Origin: Ectobacillus polymachus
Lineage (GTDB): Bacteria > Bacillota > Bacilli > Bacillales > Bacillaceae_G
Length of the DNA stretch: 64,000 nucleotides
Direction: 5' to 3'
NCBI RefSeq assembly: GCF_048159605.1
Contig: NZ_JBLREB010000003.1
Location: 124,001-188,000 of the forward strand
Both the position numbers and the translations under genes were made by a program. Below the pieces are notes generated by a model. It was not told where the DNA came from. It saw nothing but the letters and a program-made list of their open reading frames with translations, and did not search any database. Of this stretch, positions 1 to 7,740 are shown piece after piece. Positions within the stretch are counted from its first letter, which is position 1. The number at the start of each line of letters is the position of its first letter.

Positions 1-195
1 TCTCAGCTTGTTCGCGGCATTACCACCATTCCTGCAACAGGTGCGTATACGAACGAGAAAAAGGAAGTGCTTATGATTGTGTTTTCTAGGTATGAGCTAT
101 ATGAATTAACAAAGATTATCAATTCCGTAGATCCAAGTGCCTTTACGAATGTTGTTCATACGGAAAGTGTATTTGGTTTGTTTCGAAAGGAGTAA
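1..195 (+). CDS. YitT/DUF2179 family membrane protein, C-terminal end only
   Basis: The window opens inside this gene; the last 64 codons are visible and end in TAA. The residues (ITTIPATGAYTNEKKEVLM..., then an ELTKII helix and DPSAF) match the cytosolic DUF2179 domain that closes YitT-type integral membrane proteins. The family function is unknown. In B. subtilis a yitT gene lies close to yitU, and a yitU-like phosphatase gene follows here on the opposite strand, which supports the call. The membrane part lies outside the window. Confidence 0.75.
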   Translation, partial: SQLVRGITTIPATGAYTNEKKEVLMIVFSRYELYELTKIINSVDPSAFTNVVHTESVFGLFRKE

Positions 196-219
196 AAAAA
201 AGAGGGCTGAATAACCCTC

Positions 220-417
220 TTAGTGAATATGTTCGATCTCGTGTAATTGCTGCTGTAATTGTCGTAATTGGTGTTTTTCAGCCGTCGATGAATGATGATA
301 GGCAGAGGAAAGAGCGTTTTTTGCTTGTTCAAGAAGCATAGTTTGCTCTTGACCGTCAGTGCTCTGAACAGCTCTTGTTACTGCTTCTCTTGCTTGTTGG
401 AAGAGCATGTTTCCCAT
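220..417 (-). CDS. DUF3813-type small protein
   Basis: A 65-residue helical, Gln- and Ala-rich soluble protein beginning MGNMLFQQAREAV. The sequence resembles the DUF3813 family of short Bacillus proteins; no function is known to me. The start codon overlaps the stop of the gene before it by one base (TAATG), so the two are probably translated together. It lies tail to tail with the YitT-like gene. There is no signal peptide or membrane segment. The family name is from memory; existence as a gene rests on the tight coupling with its neighbour. Confidence 0.6.
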   Translation of the reverse strand: MGNMLFQQAREAVTRAVQSTDGQEQTMLLEQAKNALSSAYHHSSTAEKHQLRQLQQQLHEIEHIH

Positions 418-560
418 TAGAAACCTCCGAAAGAAGAATTTCTCATTTTTTGTTTTTCTGCTTCAGCGAGAGTATGGCGGTAAGGAAATTGTTCATCATG
501 CTTACTTACAGAATCAGAACCTTGCTGGATAAAACGTTTTGACTTATTTTTTTTACCCAT
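417..560 (-). CDS. small basic hypothetical protein
   Basis: A 47-residue, lysine-rich protein starting MGKKNKSKRF. The start at 560 is chosen because a GGGAGGAA ribosome site lies just upstream; the longer open frame to 626 has no such site. It overlaps the next gene (DUF3813-type) by one base, so the two form a small operon transcribed away from the HAD phosphatase region. I do not recognise the family. Short basic proteins of this kind are common in Bacillus sporulation regulons, but nothing here proves that role. Confidence 0.55.
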   Translation of the reverse strand: MGKKNKSKRFIQQGSDSVSKHDEQFPYRHTLAEAEKQKMRNSSFGGF

Positions 561-669
561 CACGATTTCCTCCCTTTTTTCGAACAAGTTTGCGAAAACG
601 GTGAATGACACATGTATATGTGTCAAGTATAGTATGTGAAGCGAGAATGAAATTATTATAGGAAGTTAC

Positions 670-1479
670 TTACAAGCCCAGTAAATCCTCTAAATAAACA
701 GCAATTCCATCTTCTTCATTAGATAGTGTTATTTCATTGGCAATAGACTTCAGCTGATGAATCGCATTGCCCATTGCAACACCACGACCTGCAAACTCAA
801 TCATTTCAAGATCGTTATTTTCGTCTCCAAACGCAATTACATTTTCTTTTGGAATTCCATAATAATCGGTTAGCTTTTGCAGACCAACAGCTTTGTTCAT
901 GCCGCTCTTTACAATTTCAATGATGCGCCATGGACTTGCCCAGCGTCTATGGTCAATTACTTCTGCATGCGCAGATGATAAATGCTTTCTAATCTTTTCT
1001 ACATCCGATTCCTTTGCATCAATAAGGAGACAGGTTGGATCATTATCTAATTTATTAAGCAAATCACCTGTATAAATTTTCGGTGCGCCTAATTGAAAAA
1101 TATGGTTAAGACTTTCATCTGCATAATTTGCGTATACATCATCACCTACTTCTGCATACATATTTTTAATACCGAATTGTGAGCATGCTTCAATAATTTC
1201 CTTCGATGTTTTAAGATGTAAAGGAGTATGGTGCATACCCCACGAAGGATCTAGAGGATGATGAACATAAGCTCCATTAAAATTTACAATTGGTGTATCG
1301 AGCTGCAATTCATGATAGTATAGACTACTGGCACGGTATGGTCTACCGGTAGAAATGACTACTATATGTCCTAATTCACGTGCCTTTTGCAGAGCTATCT
1401 TTGTTCTCAAGGAAATCGTTTGATTATCTTTCAATAAAGTACCATCTAAATCAATTGCAATTAAATGTTTACTTGTCAT
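670..1479 (-). CDS. yitU: Cof-type HAD-superfamily phosphatase (YitU-like)
   Basis: A 269-residue soluble phosphatase of the Cof/HAD-IIB group. Motif I is DLDGTL (residues about 10-15), with the nucleophile and acid/base aspartates. Motif II is STGRP near residue 45. The conserved Lys is in KAVGLQKL, and motif IV is GDENNDLEMI with the Mg-binding aspartates. Family members hydrolyse sugar phosphates, FMN/PLP-like phosphates or nucleotide precursors; the substrate cannot be read from sequence. Length is typical (260-290). AGGTGAAACG precedes the ATG. It probably shares its strand and possibly a transcript with the two small genes that follow. Confidence 0.85.
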   Translation of the reverse strand: MTSKHLIAIDLDGTLLKDNQTISLRTKIALQKARELGHIVVISTGRPYRASSLYYHELQLDTPIVNFNGAYVHHPLDPSWGMHHTPLHLKTSKEIIEACSQFGIKNMYAEVGDDVYANYADESLNHIFQLGAPKIYTGDLLNKLDNDPTCLLIDAKESDVEKIRKHLSSAHAEVIDHRRWASPWRIIEIVKSGMNKAVGLQKLTDYYGIPKENVIAFGDENNDLEMIEFAGRGVAMGNAIHQLKSIANEITLSNEEDGIAVYLEDLLGL

Positions 1480-1629
1480 CGTTTCACCTTTTAGGTAAGT
1501 ATTTGGAATCTTAACTTCATATTACGTTTTTTCCATCAGAAATGTCTAGACAATATAATAGGGTTGGTCAAGAAAAAATACATATATTTATGAAAAAATA
1601 TGGAAATTATGTACACTTTGTGAAAGGGG

Positions 1630-1658
1630 TTACATTTAAAAAAGAAAGCGCTTATAAT
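1630..1658 (+). promoter_or_regulatory. possible promoter with a cre-like box
   Basis: TATAAT at 1653-1658 is preceded at 17 bases by a poor -35 (TTACAT). AGAAAGCGCTTATA at 1642-1655 matches the CcpA cre consensus at 12 of 14 positions and would cover the -10. The next feature downstream is a terminator at 1703-1729 with no gene between, so any product would be a short RNA. Tentative. Confidence 0.3.
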
Positions 1659-1702
1659 GAGAAAGTAATCTTCTCGTATAAGTTGTTTGACTCTCCTTAT
1701 AG

Positions 1703-1729
1703 CTGACCTCCTAGGTCAGTTTTTTTTTT
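1703..1729 (+). terminator. rho-independent terminator without an upstream gene
   Basis: CTGACCT-CCT-AGGTCAG forms a perfect 7-bp stem followed by ten T residues. The nearest gene upstream is on the other strand, so on the + strand this terminator has no coding gene to serve. See the small-RNA finding. Confidence 0.7.
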
Positions 1730-1792
1730 CTTCAACATAACTTCGTATTTACGGGACATACTAAGGTATAACAAGGAAAAGGAGAGAGTAGT

Positions 1793-1972
1793 ATGGGACA
1801 ACAGCATCGCTTTAGACCAGGGCAAAAAGCTCCTAATAATGGGGTGTATGTAGAAGTTGGAGAAACCGGAAGTATGGTGAAAGACCCGCAAAAAATATCA
1901 CTCGAAGCTGGTGACACCTTTCCAAGTGTGAGTAATCATAATAGACAATGGACCTATAAACGGAAACCATAA
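1793..1972 (+). CDS. yjzC: YjzC family protein
   Basis: A 59-residue soluble protein, MGQQHRFRPGQKAPNNGVY..., which has the typical YjzC form: N-terminal Arg/Pro/Gly segment, then a short acidic middle and a basic end. The function is unknown to me. AAGGAGAGAGTAGT gives a strong ribosome site. Its place just ahead of yjzD and yjaU matches the B. subtilis gene order, although clpB lies in between here. A good terminator follows directly at 1976-2010, so it is a single-gene transcript. Confidence 0.8.
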   Translation: MGQQHRFRPGQKAPNNGVYVEVGETGSMVKDPQKISLEAGDTFPSVSNHNRQWTYKRKP

Positions 1973-1975
1973 AGA

Positions 1976-2010
1976 AATGCTGTCTCTTCAAAAAAAGAGG
2001 CAGCATTTTT
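1976..2010 (+). terminator. terminator after yjzC
   Basis: ATGCTGTCTCTT pairs with AAGAGGCAGCAT across an A-rich loop and is followed by a T run. Confidence 0.8.
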
Positions 2011-2011
2011 A

Positions 2012-2039
2012 TTGTAAAATTTACAAAACGGAATATAAT
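2012..2039 (+). promoter_or_regulatory. clpB promoter, SigA type
   Basis: TTGTAA at 2012-2017, a 16-base spacer, then a perfect TATAAT at 2034-2039. The CtsR operator begins 12 bases after the -10, over the expected start of transcription. Confidence 0.75.
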
Positions 2040-2050
2040 AAAAAATGTAA

Positions 2051-2068
2051 AGGTCAAAAAAGGTCAAA
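2051..2068 (+). promoter_or_regulatory. CtsR operator of clpB
   Basis: Two GGTCAAA heptads (2052-2058 and 2062-2068) are separated by three bases, matching the CtsR direct-repeat consensus RGTCAAA-NAN-RGTCAAA. It sits between the -10 and the ribosome site, so CtsR bound here would block initiation. No CIRCE inverted repeat is seen, so control is by CtsR alone. Confidence 0.9.
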
Positions 2069-2087
2069 GTGAAAGAAGGGAATGCAT

Positions 2088-4691
2088 ATGGATTTCAATC
2101 AAATGACGCAAAAGACACAGGAAGCGGTTGTCAGGGCGCAAAAGATTGCAGCATCTCATCATCATCAAGAGGTGGATACCATCCACATTCTTTCCGCATT
2201 ATTGGAGCAGGGGGATTTAGCGTATCGTTTACTTACAAAGCTAGGCGTTGCAATGGATTCATTTACACAAGAAGTTCAAATGATACTTTCGAAGAAACCA
2301 AGTGTCACAGGAGCGGGTACAGAAGCAGGAAAGGTGTATATTACATCAAATGTAGAGGGACTTTTTTTAAGAGCCGAGCAAGAAAAAAATCATCTACAGG
2401 ATGACTATCTATCCGTTGAACATGTAATGTTAGCGCTTTGTGATGAAAAGAAAAATTATGATATGGTTCATTTACTAAAATCATTTCACATAACAAAGGA
2501 ACAGATGCTTAAAGAATTAATGGAAATAAGGGGGAATCAGCGCGTGACGAGTCAAAATCCGGAAGCTACCTATGAAGCATTGCAAAAATATGGTCGTGAC
2601 CTTGTACAAGAGGTACGGCAAGGAAAAGTCGATCCTGTTATCGGACGCGACAGTGAAATTCGTCGTGTCATTCGTATATTATCAAGAAAGACGAAAAACA
2701 ATCCCGTTCTGATTGGGGAACCAGGTGTAGGGAAAACTGCTATTGCAGAAGGTCTTGCCCAGCGTATTGTTCGTAAAGATGTTCCGGAGGGATTGAAGGA
2801 CAAAACAGTGTTCTCGCTTGATCTAAGCTCTCTCGTTGCTGGTGCGAAATTTCGCGGAGAGTTTGAGGAACGCCTGCAAGCTGTTTTAAATGAAGTGAAA
2901 AAAAGCGAAGGACGAATTTTACTATTTATCGACGAATTGCATACTATCGTTGGGGCAGGGAAAACAGAGGGTGCGATGGACGCTGGCAATATGCTAAAGC
3001 CAATGCTTGCTAGAGGTGAGCTTCATTGCATCGGTGCTACAACTTTAGATGAATATCGAAAATATATCGAAAAGGACCCAGCGCTTGAGCGTCGTTTCCA
3101 ACAAGTACTTGTAGAAGAACCAACTGTCGTAGATACGATTTCGATTTTGCGCGGGCTAAAGGAACGGTTTGAAATTTATCATGGTGTAAATATACATGAC
3201 CGTGCATTAGTAGCAGCAGCAACACTATCTGATCGTTATATTTCCGATCGTTTTTTACCAGATAAGGCGATTGATTTAGTAGATGAAGCATGCGCTACCA
3301 TTCGTACCGAAATTGATTCTCTGCCAACAGAGCTTGATGAAGTAACACGTAAAATCATGCAGCTCGAAATTGAGGAAGCTGCTCTTAGTAAGGAAAATGA
3401 CGACAGCAGCAAAAAACGGTTGGAAGCTTTGCGCCGTGAATTAGCAGATTGGAAGGATAAATCCCATACCATGCAGGCGCAGTGGCAGCAGGAAAAGGAT
3501 GAAATTCAACATGTGCGGGATTTACGTAAGCAGTTAGAAACTCTTCGCCGTGAGCTAGAGGAAGCAGAAGGTAAATACGATTTGAATAAAGCAGCGGAAT
3601 TACGTCACGGACGTATTCCTGCTCTTGAAAAGGAACTAAAGAAAGCGGAGCAAGAAACAGAAACGAAACAAAGTGAAAGTCGTCTTCTTCGTGAAGAAGT
3701 AACAGAAGAGGAAATCGCTGCAATCGTTTCTCGTTGGACAGGCATTCCAGTAACGAAATTAGTAGAAGGGGAACGGGAAAAACTACTCCGTCTAGAAGAT
3801 ATCTTATCCCAGCGTGTAATTGGCCAAGAAGAAGCAGTTGGCCTTGTAGCAGATGCTGTACTTCGAGCAAGAGCTGGAATTAAGGATCCGAATCGTCCAA
3901 TTGGTTCATTTCTATTCTTAGGTCCTACGGGTGTAGGGAAAACAGAGCTTGCTAAAACACTTGCACAGTCGCTGTTTGACAGCGAAGAACAGATTATTCG
4001 AATTGACATGTCTGAATACATGGAAAAACATACGGTATCACGTCTCGTCGGTGCACCTCCTGGGTATGTCGGATATGAGGAAGGCGGTCAGCTGACAGAA
4101 GCGGTACGTCGCAAACCATATTCCGTTATCTTATTGGATGAAATTGAAAAAGCTCATCCGGAGGTTTTTAATATTTTATTGCAAATGTTAGATGATGGAC
4201 GCATTACAGATTCTCAAGGAAGAACGGTTGATTTTAAAAATACGGTTATTATCATGACATCGAATATTGGTTCTCATTATTTGTTAGAAGGTCTCGCAGA
4301 GGATGGTACCATTAAAGAGGAAGCACGTGAGCAAGTGTTAAATCAATTACGGCAGCATTTCCGTCCGGAATTTCTAAACCGTATTGATGAGACCATTCTG
4401 TTTAAACCGTTAACGACGAAAGAAGTCATTCGTATTATTGATAAGATGATTCATGAGCTTAGCGAGCGGCTGGAACAACGAAATATTATCCTTACCTTAA
4501 CAGATGAAGCAAAGCAATTGATTGCTGACGCAGCCTTTGATCCTGCATATGGAGCAAGACCGCTAAAACGATATATTCAACGACAAGTGGAAACGAAGCT
4601 AGCACGGGAGTTAATAGCGGGTACCATTCAGGATGAAAGTACAGTTGTTATTGATGCCCAAAACGGAGAGTTAGTTGTAGAAACAAAGTAA
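2088..4691 (+). CDS. clpB: ClpB disaggregase chaperone
   Basis: Hsp100 AAA+ chaperone that pulls polypeptides out of aggregates together with DnaK. It is 867 residues long, the usual size. Order of parts: Clp-N repeats (residues 1-145), AAA-1 with Walker A GEPGVGKT at 210-217 and Walker B LLFIDE, the ClpB middle coiled-coil (about 405-525, Glu/Lys/Leu rich), AAA-2 with GPTGVGKT at 612-619, and the C-terminal oligomerisation domain. There is no ClpP-binding IGF loop, as expected for ClpB. The ATG at 2088 is chosen over the one at 2082 because AGAAGGG then lies eight bases upstream. Regulation is by CtsR (operator at 2051-2068), placing it in the heat-shock regulon. Confidence 0.97.
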   Translation: MDFNQMTQKTQEAVVRAQKIAASHHHQEVDTIHILSALLEQGDLAYRLLTKLGVAMDSFTQEVQMILSKKPSVTGAGTEAGKVYITSNVEGLFLRAEQEKNHLQDDYLSVEHVMLALCDEKKNYDMVHLLKSFHITKEQMLKELMEIRGNQRVTSQNPEATYEALQKYGRDLVQEVRQGKVDPVIGRDSEIRRVIRILSRKTKNNPVLIGEPGVGKTAIAEGLAQRIVRKDVPEGLKDKTVFSLDLSSLVAGAKFRGEFEERLQAVLNEVKKSEGRILLFIDELHTIVGAGKTEGAMDAGNMLKPMLARGELHCIGATTLDEYRKYIEKDPALERRFQQVLVEEPTVVDTISILRGLKERFEIYHGVNIHDRALVAAATLSDRYISDRFLPDKAIDLVDEACATIRTEIDSLPTELDEVTRKIMQLEIEEAALSKENDDSSKKRLEALRRELADWKDKSHTMQAQWQQEKDEIQHVRDLRKQLETLRRELEEAEGKYDLNKAAELRHGRIPALEKELKKAEQETETKQSESRLLREEVTEEEIAAIVSRWTGIPVTKLVEGEREKLLRLEDILSQRVIGQEEAVGLVADAVLRARAGIKDPNRPIGSFLFLGPTGVGKTELAKTLAQSLFDSEEQIIRIDMSEYMEKHTVSRLVGAPPGYVGYEEGGQLTEAVRRKPYSVILLDEIEKAHPEVFNILLQMLDDGRITDSQGRTVDFKNTVIIMTSNIGSHYLLEGLAEDGTIKEEAREQVLNQLRQHFRPEFLNRIDETILFKPLTTKEVIRIIDKMIHELSERLEQRNIILTLTDEAKQLIADAAFDPAYGARPLKRYIQRQVETKLARELIAGTIQDESTVVIDAQNGELVVETK

Positions 4692-4708
4692 GGAATAAAA
4701 GCAAAAAA

Positions 4709-4743
4709 AAAGAAGGCTGACAAGGTGTCAGCTTTCTTTTTTA
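4709..4743. terminator. bidirectional terminator between clpB and yjzD
   Basis: AGAAGGCTGACA pairs with TGTCAGCTTTCT, with a T run on the + side and an A run upstream that serves the minus strand. It overlaps the stop codon of yjzD. Confidence 0.8.
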
Positions 4744-4923
4744 ATGTTGTTCTGAAGGTTCGTTTGGCACTAAGCTTCCAATGAAAAGAATTAATACCGA
4801 AATCACAACCGACATAATCGTGGATTGTGTAAAGTCATATGTAGTCTGTGTCATACTGCTAATTACATAGCTTGCCATTTGCACAAGAACGAATGACCAG
4901 AAAAAAGAAGCAATGTATTTCAT
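4741..4923 (-). CDS. yjzD: YjzD-like small membrane protein (DUF2929)
   Basis: A 60-residue protein with two predicted membrane helices (about residues 4-22 and 33-52) separated by a short polar loop, and a charged C-terminus. The pattern matches the DUF2929/YjzD family of short Bacillus membrane proteins of unknown function. Position next to yjaU agrees with the B. subtilis order. GGGGTGT precedes the ATG. It is convergent with clpB and shares its terminator. Confidence 0.7.
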   Translation of the reverse strand: MKYIASFFWSFVLVQMASYVISSMTQTTYDFTQSTIMSVVISVLILFIGSLVPNEPSEQH

Positions 4924-5075
4924 ATTCTATACACCCCTATTGTTTCATTCTTCATTTATTGTAACACAAATAAATCTAGAATATAAAAATTATTTTTACA
5001 TAAAGGCAAAACGTACTTTAAGGCATACATTAATAGTAGAAAATATGTCACGATGGCCAATAAGGCGGGGATGGA

Positions 5076-5801
5076 ATGAACATAAATGAACGCTTCTTCA
5101 CATTAGAAAACGAGCCATGTGTCGTCCATTTGTCAGAAAGACCAAATGGATTTGGAATTCTGTTGCTTGGTGATTATAATCATTTTGTTGATAATGGTAC
5201 AAGTTTATGGATGCAGCATGAAGGGAAATCAAAGCTGTTAGAGGGACTTCTTGCGAAAGGATATACGATATTTACTTCCAATTTGTATGGCCGGCATTGG
5301 GGTAACGATCAGGCGGTTACGTTAGCGAAGCGATTGTGCCATGTTGTAAGGAAAAAGGAAATTTTAAATGAAAAAATTCATATGATAGCAGAGGGGATGG
5401 GTGCTCTTGTCGCATTGCAAATCATGCATTATGTGCCGTCTACGATTCGCTCGGTTGTAATGCTCAATCCATGCTTACATCTTCCGCGTCATATGGAACT
5501 GGAAAAAGAACATAAATTTTTTTATAAACGGCTCATGCGAGAGCTCCGAAGCGCCTATCATTCTGAATATAACACGATGGAGGATATTTCTTCTAAAACG
5601 TTTTTAAAGTATCCTTCCAAGGTTCCGGTAAAAGTATTGGTCCCGATTCATGAAAAAAATGAACGTAAAAAAATTATCCGTGATTTTGAACAATTTCATA
5701 GTAAAACTGGCGAAATATCTCTTCTCTTCTATTTTCCTGAAAGTAAATATGAAATGGCAGATACGATCAGTCGATTTTTTCGAAACAATGAAAAATTGTA
5801 G
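5076..5801 (+). CDS. yjaU: YjaU-like alpha/beta-fold protein
   Basis: A 241-residue soluble protein with an alpha/beta hydrolase layout: GILLLGDY strand, a cap region with YTIFTSNLYGRHWG, and the nucleophile-elbow region HMIAEGMGALVALQIMHYV near residue 105-120. The elbow reads AEGMGA rather than GxSxG, so the usual Ser nucleophile is absent and catalysis is doubtful. Gene order (yjzD, yjaU, yjaV, fabH) matches B. subtilis. AAGGCGGGGATGGA lies just before the ATG. It may be cotranscribed with yjaV 64 bases downstream. Function unknown. Confidence 0.7.
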   Translation: MNINERFFTLENEPCVVHLSERPNGFGILLLGDYNHFVDNGTSLWMQHEGKSKLLEGLLAKGYTIFTSNLYGRHWGNDQAVTLAKRLCHVVRKKEILNEKIHMIAEGMGALVALQIMHYVPSTIRSVVMLNPCLHLPRHMELEKEHKFFYKRLMRELRSAYHSEYNTMEDISSKTFLKYPSKVPVKVLVPIHEKNERKKIIRDFEQFHSKTGEISLLFYFPESKYEMADTISRFFRNNEKL

Positions 5802-5865
5802 CGAGTATCTTACATAAGGACTCGTATATAAAAAAGTAGTAAATCGCTAGGAAAGGAGGAGGAAA

Positions 5866-6651
5866 ATGAAACGTGTGCTGGTAGTAGGAGCATTTACTTT
5901 TATAGGATTTACTGTGGTGAAACGATTGTTACAAGAAGGTGTTGAGGTAATAGGTCTTGACCAAGAACAGCCGGAGCACCTTTCGAAATGGAATGAGGAA
6001 AAGTTGATGTTAATTGGAAGAAACTCGAATTTTACCTATTATAGCATGCATGATCGAGAAGAATTTGCGAAGGATGTTGATACCATATATATTTGTTACT
6101 GTGAGCCGGATAGGAAGGATTATGACGAATTTGATATCCAATCTATGTTAGATCTTTGTCAAAGTCATTCTATTCGGCTTGTGCTGCTTTCTTCTATTTC
6201 TAAATCTTATCAAAGACTAGAGGAACAAGTGACCACAGTTACCAACCATATTATTCTTCGTGTTCCAACTGTATATGGGCCTTGGCAGCCAAGCTCTATG
6301 GTCTTTCAACAATTATTAGAGGCAGAACTAAGACAAGATACGATTACCGTTCATGTGAATGAGTGCATAGATGATGCAGTTTTTGTTGAAGATGTAGCTG
6401 AGTGCATGCTGTTATGCGGGACATCGAATTGCTGTGGTACATTTCATATCGAGAGTAATGAAAAGGGAGCATGGGAGCAAGGACTTGCAATTCTTCAAGG
6501 GGGGAATACGATTGTTTTCCCGAAAGAAAGTGAAACGTTAGAAAGGAATGTACCCTTTACGTATAAACCTACGTACCTGGTAGAGACTGGAATACAAGAG
6601 CAAAAGAATCATGTGATGAAATATAGGTATTTGTATACCTCTAATACATGA
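5866..6651 (+). CDS. yjaV: YjaV-like NAD(P)-binding Rossmann protein
   Basis: A 261-residue protein of the extended SDR (NAD-dependent epimerase-like) type. The N-terminus RVLVVGAFTFIGFTVVKRL has the beta-alpha-beta fold with a weakened glycine motif (GAFTFIG in place of GxxGxxG). Later segments LVLLSSISKS and LRVPTVYGPW match the SDR strand with the active Ser and the RxxxxYGP loop, but the YxxxK pair is not evident, so it may be a binding rather than catalytic protein. Strong ribosome site AAAGGAGGAGG. It follows yjaU as in B. subtilis; role unknown. Confidence 0.7.
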   Translation: MKRVLVVGAFTFIGFTVVKRLLQEGVEVIGLDQEQPEHLSKWNEEKLMLIGRNSNFTYYSMHDREEFAKDVDTIYICYCEPDRKDYDEFDIQSMLDLCQSHSIRLVLLSSISKSYQRLEEQVTTVTNHIILRVPTVYGPWQPSSMVFQQLLEAELRQDTITVHVNECIDDAVFVEDVAECMLLCGTSNCCGTFHIESNEKGAWEQGLAILQGGNTIVFPKESETLERNVPFTYKPTYLVETGIQEQKNHVMKYRYLYTSNT

Positions 6652-6703
6652 ATAATAAGGTTTATTCCACTGAGAAATTATGGATGCACGAAACCACTTT
6701 TTC

Positions 6704-6732
6704 TAGACAAATAGATTTTTTTTCGTTAAAAT
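6704..6732 (+). promoter_or_regulatory. fabH-fabF promoter
   Basis: TAGACA at 6704-6709, 17-base spacer, TAAAAT at 6727-6732. The FapR operator overlaps the end of the -10 and the start site. Confidence 0.7.
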
Positions 6733-6749
6733 TAGTACCAAGTCATAAT
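6731..6749 (+). promoter_or_regulatory. FapR operator at fabH
   Basis: ATTAGTACCAAGTCATAAT is an imperfect palindrome close to the FapR box TTAGTACCTGGTACTAA-type consensus. FapR is the malonyl-CoA-sensing repressor of Bacillus lipid synthesis, and fabH-fabF is a classic target. A second site lies upstream of fabI (31812-31828). Confidence 0.8.
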
Positions 6750-6776
6750 AATTGATATAAATTGGAGGGGTGCAGT

Positions 6777-7715
6777 GTGAATGCAGGAATTGTAGGAATC
6801 GGCAGATACGTACCGGAAAAGGTGCTTACAAATCTCGATCTTGAAAAGATGGTAGATACATCAGATGAATGGATTCGTACTCGAACAGGAATTGAAGAGC
6901 GACACATTGCTGCCGATGATGAAGATACATCAGATATGGCTCTAAAAGCAGCTGAAGAAGCGATAAAAGATGCAGGAATTAGTCCAGAAGAAATTGAACT
7001 TATATTAGTTTCAACTGTAACGCCTGACCGTCCATTTCCGTCCGTTTCATGTATGATCCAAGAAAAGCTTGGAGCAAAGAATGCTGCGGCAATGGATATT
7101 AGCGCTGCATGTGCTGGGTTTATGTACGGGATGATTACAGCGAAGCAATTTATTGAAACAGGAACATATAAACATGTATTAGTTGTTGCCGTAGAAAAAC
7201 TATCGAAAATTACAGATTGGACAGATCGTAATACGGCCGTCTTATTTGGAGATGGCGCTGGAGCTGCTGTTATAGGTCCAGTTTCCGAAGGAAGAGGAAT
7301 TCTTTCTTTTGAGCTTGGTGCCGATGGCAGCGGTGGTAAGCATTTGTATGAAAATGAAGAAAAACATATTGTTATGAACGGTAGAGAAGTATTTAAATTT
7401 GCTGTTAGACAAATGGGAGACTCTGCAATTAAGGTGATTGAAAAAGCAGGTCTTACGAAAGAAGATGTAAATTTCCTTGTACCACATCAAGCAAACATTC
7501 GCATTATGGAGTCGTCCAGACAACGTCTTGACCTTCCTGAAGAGAAAATGAGTAAAACGGTTGCGAAGTATGGCAATACATCGGCATCTTCTATTCCGAT
7601 TGCGCTTGTAGAAGAGCTAAACAATGGTATTATCCAGGATGATGATGTTATTGTGCTTGTTGGATTTGGCGGCGGTCTAGTATGGGGCGCGGTTGCTATT
7701 CGCTGGGGAAGATAA
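6777..7715 (+). CDS. fabH: 3-oxoacyl-ACP synthase III (FabH)
   Basis: Condenses acetyl- or branched acyl-CoA with malonyl-ACP to begin fatty-acid synthesis. It has 312 residues, with catalytic Cys112 (SAACAGFM), His237 (VPHQANIR) and Asn267 (YGNTSASS), plus the C-terminal GFGGGLVWGA motif. The GTG at 6777 is used because GGAGGGG at 6764-6770 gives correct spacing and the protein then begins like known FabH (NAGIVGIGRYVPEK). It is transcribed with fabF, 25 bases downstream, from a FapR-controlled promoter. FabH of Bacillus prefers branched starters, which set the iso/anteiso lipid pattern; that preference is inferred from the family. Confidence 0.96.
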   Translation: MNAGIVGIGRYVPEKVLTNLDLEKMVDTSDEWIRTRTGIEERHIAADDEDTSDMALKAAEEAIKDAGISPEEIELILVSTVTPDRPFPSVSCMIQEKLGAKNAAAMDISAACAGFMYGMITAKQFIETGTYKHVLVVAVEKLSKITDWTDRNTAVLFGDGAGAAVIGPVSEGRGILSFELGADGSGGKHLYENEEKHIVMNGREVFKFAVRQMGDSAIKVIEKAGLTKEDVNFLVPHQANIRIMESSRQRLDLPEEKMSKTVAKYGNTSASSIPIALVEELNNGIIQDDDVIVLVGFGGGLVWGAVAIRWGR

Positions 7716-7740
7716 TTGTAAAAGGAGTGTATGATAAGTT

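Noticed and set aside
2069..2404. Plus-strand frame overlapping the start of clpB
   Set aside because: Different frame of clpB, Ser/Arg-rich with no family; clpB is certain.
3385..4021. Long minus-strand open frames opposite clpB
   Set aside because: They lie wholly inside clpB, lack ribosome sites and have Leu/Ser-rich composition typical of antisense frames.
5076..5801. Active alpha/beta hydrolase
   Set aside because: The fold is plausible, but the nucleophile elbow reads AEGMGA without Ser, so I did not call it an enzyme.
6652..6776. Expected comZ between yjaV and fabH
   Set aside because: B. subtilis has comZ here; the 125-base gap holds only the promoter and FapR site.
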